A stretch of DNA of 64,000 nt from positions 7,024,080-7,088,079 of the forward strand of contig NC_061071.1 of assembly GCF_021917145.1 (NCBI RefSeq). The letters are read 5' to 3'. The stretch is from Hypomesus transpacificus. Its lineage: Eukaryota; Chordata; Actinopteri; Osmeriformes; Osmeridae. Under the pieces are notes generated by a model. It did not search any database. It saw nothing but the letters and a program-made list of their open reading frames with translations, and was not told the DNA's origin. This document shows positions 47,354 through 57,715 of this stretch, in pieces; position 1 is the first letter of the stretch; each line of letters begins with the position of its first letter. The translations under genes and the position numbers were made by a program.

Positions 47354-49703
47354 ACGCAGTACCATAGTAATTTGTTTTGTTTTCTGTAAGGAGGTCAAGC
47401 TCCCTAATCCCCCACCAAATAATGAGTTGTTTGTACATGTAGACTTGCTCTGTATCAGTACGTATACACAAATAAATGGATTGTGATTTTTGTACCAGAA
47501 ACACCAGAAACAGCTCTGATCATGGAAATATGCAGAATTGTACCGCTTATTAAAACCTTAAGAATGTTACTTTTTTTTTTTATTCAATTGTGTTTTCACT
47601 GGAAAGCCCACATAACAACTGCTAGGAGGCCTTTTATAATGTGATTTCAAACCAGAGAGTGGTCCTTGCATAGCACTTTTCCATTGACTAATGTGTTGTC
47701 TCAACCCTAGATGGCTAAGAATTGGTTGCATTAACCCCATGTTACATTGCTTTAAGGCGGATCTGTATTTGCTCAGCTGTACCACAAGGCCAGCCTTCTT
47801 GCTGCCTGTGCCTGTCTGCATTCTATACTCAGGGGTGGTTTGTACGTATTGTTGGTGCAATGAAGCATCATGACATGGCAAATAAAATCGTTTGTAGTGG
47901 TATGTGAAATAGACAAGACTTGTACATTCAGTAACCACCTCTCCCCCAATCCCAAGTTGTCCTAGTGCACTGTATTGTAAAATATCACAACAAACCTTTT
48001 CCTAGTCAGGTCCTTCAGAGCACTTGTGTACAGTTGAAAATGCAAGAATAATTTGTATATTGCAGCATGTATAAACAATGCATTCAAAGGTGAAATGAGG
48101 GGTGCTTTCCTTTAGATTAATGTTAGTCCAAAGTAACAGAGGATGTTGGTTAACTTGACAAGGCTTATCGTTTGGTTACATAAACTGACGCAGAGAAAGG
48201 GAGCAAGGTCTTGTATTTGTAGCAAACAAGCATGCAATTTTTGGTTGCAGCTTAGATGACAGTGAGACCAGAATTCATAGGACACTAAATTGTTTTAAGG
48301 AAATATTTGATTTTGATGTACTTATTTCAAAAGTGATTTCTGCAAATAATCTCCTTGTAACTTACTATATAAAAACAAGTTGTGAAATCTATTTTTTTGC
48401 GTGATTTACTTTACCAAGTGTTCTTGTGTTATAATTCTGTGTATTATGTTTACAGCTTAAACTATAAAAGTACCTGGAAAATGTTAAATAGGAATCCATT
48501 TTCAAAATATTCCTTAATGAGAAATTACTTACCACTAGAGCTTCTATATAAACAAGAATCAAAAATACATTTAAAAACGAGATTTCTTGTCATTTGAACA
48601 TTGACACAAAGCAACTCTTGTACAGGAAAATAAAATAACTGAAACAACAGGATGCAATGAGACTGAAATGTATCTTCTGTTCCCTTTCATCTTCCTCCGC
48701 CTCGGTGAGAAGAGATTATTCTTCACGCTGCAGCCATAATGGGGGCTCTCCTGTGGAGGTCCACCCTCAGGCTTGGGGACCCCACACCAAGCGCAAGAAG
48801 TCACCCAAGCCCTTCGTGCCCTCCATACCTAAGTCAGGGGTTTACATGGAGCATTCGTGGAGCTCTCCCTCCTCGATTCATACACCGGTCAGGACTTCAC
48901 TCCTGTTACGTACACTTACGCCAACAACTTGCTATATGTAGTACAGCCCTGAGACCCATGACTTTGTTTTCATAAGTTTTAACTTTGAAATGATACCTCA
49001 GGTTAAAGCCAAGGTGAAAAGTAAAGCATGAAATACTTTTTCAGTCTTTGCAGAATGCCAAAGGTAATTTCCGCAATGGGCAAACAAAGACTTTTGAGCG
49101 TATAGCATCAGACAGTTGTTGCAAAAAAGCCCTTCTGGTAGGCAGCCCTACTCGTGATCCACAGCACACCTCCACCGTCCACACCCATGATGGACTAACC
49201 AATGCGATTTAAGGACCCGGTAGTAGTCAAAATCTCTTTTGTTGAAAAACGTGTTGAGTGGAAGTGAACTGGGTAGATTTTCCAGAAGGGTTTAAGTTGA
49301 GCATGTCAGAGTATGTTAGTGTCATAGACACCATAAGCCATGCAGCCTTGACCAGCAATGATACTGTGCTGACATTTGGCTGGTATGCGGTTGCAAGAGG
49401 ATCTCATGAAAAAAAAAGACATACATGTCTGCAAATATTCTTGAAGAAGAGAGTGGACTCAACTTTGACCTCAGGTTGAAATTAGATATGTTTGACTTGG
49501 ACATGTAGTTCTATACTATGTAATAATAGACTTCCTGTATAGGCCGTTTGTAATTATCAAATGAATTGCATCTACAAAGACATTGTGAGATGAGGTATTT
49601 ATATTGGTCATAATAAACAAAACCTTTCAACACCCAAAAGCATTTTTACTTGGCAAATGCATAACATTTCTTAAATGTCTTGCGCATGGAATCATGTCAT
49701 AGT
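47085..49703. other. Spacer between retreg2 and mdh1b 3' ends
   Basis: Mostly AT-rich sequence with a TA microsatellite (47301-47349). A GC-richer island at about 48650-48950 has an open frame of 94 codons on the plus strand. It has no recognised family and no clear splice context, so it is not called as a gene. Confidence 0.5.
47301..47349 (+). repeat. (TA)n microsatellite
   Basis: 49 bases of uninterrupted TA. Confidence 0.95.
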
Positions 49704-49709
49704 TTTAAT
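49704..49709 (-). other. mdh1b: Possible mdh1b poly(A) signal (ATTAAA)
   Basis: On the minus strand ATTAAA occurs about 120 bases after the mdh1b stop codon. No canonical AATAAA was seen closer. Confidence 0.35.
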
Positions 49710-49829
49710 TGTCCTTGTTGCAAGGTCCTTCTCCTAAAAACAAAACATATGAGGCAGGATGCATGCGTCAATAAATTTAAAGAAGGCCAGAGGTAGAACA
49801 GGTGCAAACTAAACAGTAAAACATCAGAA

Positions 49830-52175
49830 TCATTTCTGTGCTCTCACCGTCTTAAGTTGGTCCGCAGAAATTTGCATTCTCGCCCTCAGCTTGTCCCCGA
49901 TGGTCACATCAGACAACACTGACCACTGTCCACTCCCAAACCTCACTGGCATTGAGAAGACTATTCCAGTCGGGATGTTGAACTGGCCTGCAAATATAGG
50001 AACAAATAGCATGTGAGTGTCATATAGACATGTACCACAAAGTAGAGTAAGGTCATACAGTAACAACTTTAACTGTCTGTTGACCTGTACCTGTGCTGAG
50101 TATGCCTAATGAGAGGACTTCCTCTGGGGAAGTTTTCCCATTCAAGGCCTTCAGAACTGCAATAATCCCATTGGTTGCTGATATGGCTGTAGGCCTCTGG
50201 GTCTTGGAGGCTACAGTGCCACGTTGCAAATTGACCAAACTCTCAAACTCAGATTCCAGCCATTTCCTTGAAGACAGTGATGTGTTGTGCATGACCAATG
50301 ATTGTGTTACAGCGATTACAGACACATTCTTGAGAGCTAAGTTAAAGGCTAAAAAGACAAAGCGAAGTAATTGTGTGACATCATCATGGTGATTAACTTA
50401 GCAGTAGCTAAAAATTCATTGCAGCCAATTGGTTACCTCTCATATATCATCTCAAGGACGGGTTGGGGCAGATGGGATGGTCCACAGATTGCCCCTTGAT
50501 AATTGAAGACTTTTGCCCTCTGCAGGTCAACTTGAGAAATGCCACTGATGTTTCCCCACACTATTACATCAGACACATCTAGGAAGAAGGAAGAAGAGTG
50601 CAATGGATTCTCATTCCTTCCCCTGGTGAGTAAAGGACAACGAGCCAATCTACCTGCTGTCTTTACGTTCAGCTTCTTAGCAACCTGAGCCCTGGCCTCG
50701 TACTCCAGCTGGGTTGCCATGGCGACAAACCGGCTGCTGTCGATGGAGGGCGTGTTCTCCAGCAACAGGGAGCACTTCAGGTTGACGAGGGAGTCGCCGG
50801 CGACGATCGCCACCACACTCTCGTGCGCCCTCTGCTCGATGAGCCGTCCGTAGCCTCGGTAACGGTCCGCCACCTTCCTCGCCGTGCTCCCCTCCTCCTC
50901 TCCGTCCGACCAGCTGTCATCCAAGAGGATGATGACATGGGCCTGTTGGAAGGCCTGGTCCAGGTCTGTGTGGCCTGTGACCTGGTGAAGCTGGGGCAGG
51001 GCCAGGTCCTCTATCTCCATCCGGAGCCCCTGCATCTCCTCCTCGTCTCCCCCTACATCCAGCAGGTGGAGGCTGATGGGAGGAGCCTCGGGGAACACCC
51101 CCGGTGTGAACAGCATGGGAACGAGGATGTAGCAGGTCTGGCTAAGAGCACTGAGACAGAACAGAGAATGGCAAATACTTCTAAGGTTAGAATAGCCTCC
51201 CCAGACTCCCAAGTTCTTAGTATTGAATCATGTTTTGCACTGGTGCACGAGCTGTCAATCGTTTTCTCTCTGTCTGGATCCACGATCATGGTAGCCTGAA
51301 GTGTGAATGAAGCGTGACCATGTTTGTTTTGACTCAGCAGTCTTGTTTTACACTTAATGTATAAAAGCGGGAACTGTTAAAGTCCTTTGTTGTCGCCAAC
51401 ATCGGTATTTTAATTTGACCACCAGATTGCTGTAAAAAGCGGACGACACTGATCCAATGTGTCGTGTTGTTCCATACACGACGCAGGAAACTTTCCACCG
51501 GTTGCACCTGTTTTGCCGTTGGCCCACCTGCTGATCCATATGTGAAGGGGCGCGATGAGACTGCCATGCATCTCCTCCTCCTCACACAGCTCCCTTGTGC
51601 GCAGGTTCTCAGCTGCAACCTTCAACATCAGCTCTGTTGACATATCGGAGGTAATCCCATAGTAACCCTGAGTGGGAGGCAGTATTTTTTACATTTTGGG
51701 AGGCAACATTTTGATGTTTCACCCTATCTATTAGCGGGGACAGTGATGTTACCTGCACATGTTCCAGGAAGTCACTGAACCCCCCTAAGAGCATTCCTTT
51801 TCCCCCTCTGTCAATCAGTTCCCTCCATATTATGGGGGATTGTTCATGCTTCCAGGCATTTGTCTTGCAGGTGGTCTCAAGCCAATCCTGAAAGGAACAG
51901 AGTGGGTTGACATATTGGAATTCAGTGTATATAAAAATATCTCGATAACTTTTTGCTACAAACCTTCCAATCACGGGGGTGAATGGAGATCTTGTGGATT
52001 CTGAAGTTTGGCAAAGATCTTTCGAGTAAGTCAGCAAGCAGCTCTGCCTTTGCATAATATGGGCAATCTGCCTTACCTGCAAAATTAAAATGTGAATTAT
52101 TATCTGATTTGTTACGAGGCAAGTCGACCATATCAGCTTAGTTAGATGCTTACCAGCAAGCACAAATTTAGCCAT
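49830..52175 (-). CDS. mdh1b: Malate dehydrogenase 1B-like protein (probable pseudoenzyme)
   Basis: MDH1B is an MDH/LDH-superfamily protein expressed mainly in testis and ciliated cells in mammals; an enzymatic role is unproven. Eight exons in transcript order (52175-52154, 52076-51964, 51887-51753, 51667-51528, 51150-50654, 50578-50437, 50266-50091, 49987-49830) give 460 residues, against about 518 in human, with a shorter C-terminus. The first about 90 residues ([20 protein letters not shown] to [11 protein letters not shown]) resemble a glutaredoxin fold with CPYY where glutaredoxins have CPYC. The rest aligns with [15 protein letters not shown] replaces the WGNHSSTQYPD of MDH1, so the catalytic His is Ile313; TRLDHNR of MDH1 reads TQLEYEA (Q284, E286). 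The Rossmann glycine motif is also degenerate. It is divergent with fastkd2, as in human. Confidence 0.93.
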
Positions 52176-53028
52176 TTCTCTGGCAGGCGTCAGTTGCTAG
52201 GATACCAACGGTGTTACTTTAATTGAATCCGGCAGGAAACATCCGTTGGGTGATAAGAACTACGTAAAACCTGTTTTAGATGAAAGAGGTGTGGAAATAT
52301 ACCATATTTTTATGTTTCAGATAAAAACGATTATTAGGTTTAAAAAAAATAGCACATTTGATTACAAATGCAAATGTTAACTGCATATCAGTTACAATTG
52401 ACTGGTCGAAACGTGGTGTTGTAACGTCCTATTATGGGAACGCACTCCAAGCCAGGAAACCCCCGTGAGCGTCCTAGCAGTATCAAAAATGGATAATAGA
52501 ACTTGGTAAATTGTATGACACTAATGTCGTCTTCTATTCTAACTTGTAAGTAAGATAGCCTTCTTGCCAAACAGTAAACCACTGATATTGTTGTGTAATG
52601 CCAATACATTCTATTATATCTGCAAAATATTTGCTTACTTTGAATGCAAGCAACATTCAGAAAGCTGGATTGCTGACCTTGGCTTCTGTAAAATGTCAAA
52701 TTTTGTAGTAAACATATTAGTTCATAGTACACTGCTAACATTTTGCGGGTTAGACTCACGTTGTTACATGTTCATACTTGTCTGCATCGTTAGCTTGCTA
52801 GCTAGCTAACACATTTTGGGGGATACATTAACATAATGAACTTCCAGCACTTGCCTGCATGTATGCTTTGAAATGTACGATACTCTCCCAACAATAATAT
52901 AAAAAGTAGATTTTGGAACAGCAAACACGACTCATGTAGTCTATCTTCATTTTCAGATAAATCAATAGCGACTTTCTGAATCTCAAACTCGCCGACTCCA
53001 CCATCATCATCAACCTCGTCGAGACATC
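52176..53028. promoter_or_regulatory. Bidirectional promoter region, mdh1b / fastkd2
   Basis: The two start codons are 853 bases apart, head to head. For fastkd2 a non-coding first exon probably ends at 52545 (donor GTAAGTAAG) and joins an acceptor at 52955-52956, leaving 72 bases of 5' UTR before the start codon. Just upstream of the mdh1b start, 52190-52207 reads GTTGCTAGGATACCAAC, which partly resembles an RFX X-box. The human genes share this arrangement. Confidence 0.55.
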
Positions 53029-56000
53029 ATGTCAGTCCGTTTAACAGGGGAGGAGGTTCTCAGATGGGTCATGAGGACCTGCGTTCAGAGGTTGCCTAGT
53101 CAACACCGGCCCCCTCAGATGCATAGGAGCCTGTTGAGAGAGTTTGACACAGGACTGACACCCATCTGGAGGACAGCCGGCTCGTTTCAGGGCCGACTGG
53201 CTGGACAGCATGTCAACACAGTCAGGTATTACTGTCAAAGCAAAACACAAGACTTGAAGGCAATGGAAGCTGAAGAGCACAACTCCATCCAACCAGTGCA
53301 ATCACCAGTCATCCAGGCCAAGCGGGTTCCTTTCTCCGACAAGTTGAAGGAGTGTGGCTCCCCCACAGACGTCCTAGACCTGGTCTCCCTGTACACAGCC
53401 ACCTCCAGGAGGGTCAGCAACTGCCTCACCCGCATCTGGTGCATCAACAAGACCATGACGGAGGAACAGCAGCGGGTGGAGCTCAGGCTCATGTTCGAGC
53501 ATGCGGGCTTTGAGGAGCTGCTCAATACGATCATGCTGGAGGCCGGACGCATGCGGAGCCTCGACCTGGCCTACAGCCTGCTGGCGATGGTGAAGCTAGG
53601 CGTGTCGCCAAGCAGCCGAGTGGTCCAGACCCTCCTCCGCGTCTCTCAGGTAACACATCGGGTGTCTTACCTGAGTGGGGAGGGACTCGGGGAGGGCTGT
53701 CGTTGTGACTCGTCCTCTGTTCTGTTTACGACAGGAGCGCCTGAATGACTTTGACAAGAAGTCCCTGTCTGTGCTGGCCTCTGGTCTGGAGCCCATGAAG
53801 AGCAGCCCCAATGTTGATGCCCTGAAAGAGGGCATGAGGTGGGCATTAGTCTTCCAACGGGTGTCCTTCAAATGGTTCAGAGTTCAGTTGTGGTCTCTAT
53901 GGGTTTTAAAGTGTTGTCAAATGGTCTCGACTTTCCAAAACAGCCTCAGTACACGTGTTGTTGTCCTCTAAATGCCCAGGTTGATCATCGAGTCTCGCCT
54001 GCCAGGCATCCAGAGTGTCATGGCCCTGCAGACTTTGATGCGCCACATGGGAAAAGATGCCCCCCCGCCGTTCAAGAGGAAACTCGAGGTAAGACCTCGA
54101 TCCTCTCACGCTGCCACCTCTGTGTGGTAGACAACATCTCACCTGACCCCCCGAGTCACTCAGACTTAAGCCTGGCACCCAATTGTGATGCCATTTCATT
54201 TGGCTCGCGGTTGAATTTTTCGTCTCGTCTCGTCCCCCCTCCCTTTCAGATGAAAGCCTTGTCCATGACAGAACAGTTCAGCCTCCCGAACTGTCAGTAC
54301 ATGATCTCCACTCTGGCCACCATGGGCTTCTGTTCCAAGCCTCTGCTGGATGTCTGCTGTACAAAGATAGCAGGTGAGAAGACCCGCTATGTCCACTCTG
54401 CCACAGAGGCTAGCGGATTGCTCTGTGCTAAAGGGCGTTGTAGATCTGGTATTTGGTACACTCTCCTTACCTAGTCCGTGGTTGATGCTGATGTCGGTTT
54501 CCAAAATTGAGTATCATATTGAGTACTTTGATTGTTGCACTGATTAGGCTCCTCCTCTGTATTCATTTAAAATACTACTTGAGTGTATATCATTGTTTGA
54601 CAGCATTATATAAATATGTATAGGCCTAGGTCTGGAAATGTCTTCTACTCCACTCCCTCCCTAACCCCTTTTCTCCTCCTTACAGATAATGTACATGGGG
54701 TCCCCTTCGTCAGACTGTTGACGGTGTTAAGATCGTGCAGGGATCTACACTACAGAAACATGACCCTGTTCACTGCCATCTCGGAGTACGTGGTCTCCAC
54801 CCTAGACATGTGGAGCAATAAACAGGTATTGGCACACAGATACACACACACACACACACCCACACACTCTTAGATGCACAGGATTGTTAGATGCAGCTGA
54901 GGGTTAAGGTGAAGCTCTCTGTTCAGTCTGGTTCTTTCTGTGTGGGTTCTAGGTGATTCTGTTCCTGTCGGTCTTCGAGGACCTGGGCTTCTGTGCCACA
55001 CCCCTGATGGACGCCTTCCTCGAGAGAGTTCTCCAGAACCCCCAAGTCCTCTCGTTAAAAGACGTTCTCGTCGTCCTAAAGATCTTCTCCGCCCTCAACC
55101 ACGACCTGCGGGAGCACAGGCAGGGGCAAGTCACCTCCTCCCATCTCAGTAGCTTCACCGTGCCCCCCCCCCCCCCCCCCCCCCCCCCCACAAAAAACAA
55201 TAAAGCATCTATATCATTTTTTTGTCTATACGTTTACAGGTTTGTTGAGAGCATGACCCACGTTCTGCAGACTTACTTGCCTAAGATGTCCTCCCCTGAC
55301 CTGCTGAGGGCCGTAGTCAGCCTGTGCATGCTGGGCCACTTCCCCCCGGCTCCTCTCCAACAGCTGCTGCAAGGCCAAACCCTGGATGAGCTCAGGGCTG
55401 CGGGTCAGCTCATGTCTTCAGATACACCACAAACCCCCCTCAGCTCCAACTCTTCACTATTCAATAGATTTGATTTGTTTTTAGGTTAAGTGTCCCTTCG
55501 GATAGAAGCGTTGGCAAAATGTCAAATTCAACAGCAGATTAGTTAGATTTTGGCCCTATATTCAATGTTTTAACATGTGTGTGTGTGTGTGACCTGGTGC
55601 AGGAGGCCATGCCCGTGTGAGGTCAGGGAGAAGGCTGCAGATAGTGGACCTCTGTCTGAGGCTGGACCAGCCTCCTCTTCCTCAGGAACTGACCGTTCCT
55701 TCCTCTGCACTGGGCTCCATGTCCCCCACGGAGCCCACTGTCAACTCAGGCTTGGTGACTACGCTTCGCAGCGTTGTGGGAGACACGGGGATTGTACAGG
55801 AAGGCGTGCTCGTCGAACAATTCTACTTTATAGGTAATGATTGCGGTTTAAGGTCCAGTATTTTTCAGGGTGTTCCCAGTTGTTGAAACCCGGAGAGTAA
55901 CCACTTGTTTTTTCCCTGTGTTTTTTAGATTGTTTAATATCATGTCCCCTGCAGGAGACAGAGGGAACTACACTGTCTGAAGGTGAAGCTCCCCAACAGG

Positions 56001-56441
56001 AACACAGCCAAAGGTAATTGATCTGTAATCAACCTCTACTCTGAGAAGTTTTGATAATGAAATTTGGTGCAAGCTATTGCGATGGTTATTACCTCCTAGG
56101 TCAAGAATCGCAGTGATTAGCACACCCCTCTCATCTGTATGCTATGGGACATCCCATCCGCGGGGAATGTTGGCTATGAAGCTACGCCATTTGAAGATCC
56201 TAGGATACTCTCCTGTCATGGTTCGTTTCTAAAACGCCTCAGTTATTTTGTAGAATAGCACAACACATTCCTACTTTTTACTTATAATGTACTACATTTC
56301 CCATGATCCATCTACCCTTCTATCTCCCAGGTAATGGAGAATGAGCTCCGGAGTCTACCAGAGGAAGAGAGAGCTGCGGTCCTCCGGGCACAGATCTTTC
56401 CAGAACACCAGCGACCGCCGGTAGAACAGAAGGAAGAGTGA
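53029..56441 (+). CDS. fastkd2: FAST kinase domain-containing protein 2
   Basis: FASTKD2 is a mitochondrial matrix RNA-binding protein needed for 16S rRNA stability and mitoribosome assembly. Eleven coding exons (53029-53649, 53735-53838, 53980-54088, 54250-54373, 54686-54825, 54953-55125, 55240-55403, 55603-55833, 55929-56013, 56100-56220, 56331-56441) give 660 residues (human 710). The N-terminus is Arg-rich with few acidic residues (MSVRLTGEEVLRWVMRTC), as expected of a mitochondrial targeting peptide. The middle holds helical repeats (for example LDLAYSLLAMVKLGVSPSSR). The FAST_1 region starts near residue 367 (VILFLSVFEDLGFCATPLMD) and FAST_2 follows. The RAP domain occupies about residues 584-645 (YGTSHPRGMLAMKLRHLKIL, then GYSPVMVMENELRSLPEEER). 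The intron after exon 54953-55125 appears to use a GC donor. Neighbour mdh1b supports the orthology. Confidence 0.93.
55163..55189 (+). repeat. Poly-C run (27 nt) in a short fastkd2 intron
   Basis: This homopolymer takes up a quarter of the 114-base intron 55126-55239. It sits between the suspected GC donor and the acceptor. Confidence 0.9.
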
Positions 56442-56785
56442 CGGTGCATGAAAACGCCTCTAGCCCAGATGTCCTAACTAAGAAGTCTGAAACTCTTGTT
56501 GTCAGACACGTTGACTGTGGTTTATTGCACAGGAACCACAGTTATTCTGTTTTTACCAGGTAAAAACTTGTATAAAAATAATATATGCTGTAAGAGTGGG
56601 ACTTATTTGTTCTGTAAACAGTGTTTGATACGTAGAACTGAGGAATCGCTGTTCAGATGTCAGATGGAGTGTTACTGTGCATGTTGCCTGCTGCTGTTCA
56701 TAAACCAAACCTCATTCAGACTTGGGCGTAACCTTTCAAAGGTTGATCTGAAAAAGGATCATTGTCTTGGGGTGCGAAAAATAAA
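56442..56785 (+). other. fastkd2: fastkd2 3' UTR with poly(A) signal
   Basis: Sequence runs from the stop codon to AATAAA at 56780-56785. Confidence 0.65.
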
Positions 56786-57146
56786 ACAACCACTATGTTT
56801 ATGAAGCTGTCTGTAATATTTGTTGAACCATGGTTGTTGTTTTTCCATAAGCTGTATTTCTAAGTGTCATGTCATATACACAATAGGTAAGCATGTTACC
56901 CAGCTAGTATGCCACATTGTTCCAGGAAACTTGCCGCTTTTAACTGGTAGAATTATGCGTTGGCTGTTCCAAAACACAGAAACTGCTAGATTTGCAGGTT
57001 AGCATGCATACAGAAAATGAACAACCAGGAAGTGATGCTGGTGTTTTTCATAAATGTTTTACTTTAGGAGATGGTTCATACACAGATGATGGGAATTGCT
57101 ACAAAAACCGGACACTTTAAATGAGTTTGTTTGATTATTTCTGTAT

Positions 57147-57715
57147 TTTATTGGAGATTTGAAACAGTTAGTAGAAAAGACACACCCTTTTTTGATCCAT
57201 ATTTGTATTCTGAAACAGATTTGGGTTGAATATGGTTACATACCCTAACTAAGAAACCACTATTTCCTGTGAGTATTATACCACCACAGAATTGGGGTCT
57301 ACCGTTAGATCATTTCCTGCTTAAGGGCATCCCCACTGTAGAGGTCTTTGTGCTCAGCTACAGTTTGTGCAGCGACACAATAAGGCACAGTCAGAACTTC
57401 AGCACTCTTCCAGCGCCGTATGTTTAAGACGGCAAATTGAGTTTTTAGGCATTACGTAATTTTATATTTCCAACCAAAATAAATGGCAAGTACCAACATT
57501 ACAAACGTTCATCACTTCACACACAGTATCGGCATATACAAAAGAAAAACATTATTATTAAAAGAAGACGTTTTTACACGAGCTTTATAGATACAGTTTC
57601 TCAGGTAAGACTTATCAGAGCTTCACTCACTCTTTATCGTCATCTTAAAAACAAACTTGTCGCTTCACGGAGCATCTGACAAGGTGGGATGATGAGTTGT
57701 TTCCGACAGAGGAGG
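57147..57715 (-). other. CD28-like gene 3' UTR with poly(A) signal
   Basis: On the minus strand, AATAAA occurs at 57152-57147, about 560 bases after the stop. The gap to the convergent fastkd2 poly(A) signal is only about 360 bases, with nothing recognised in it. Confidence 0.45.

Noticed and set aside
50823-51299. 158-codon plus-strand frame opposite mdh1b
   Set aside because: Antisense to the mdh1b exon 50654-51150, whose frame matches the MDH family.
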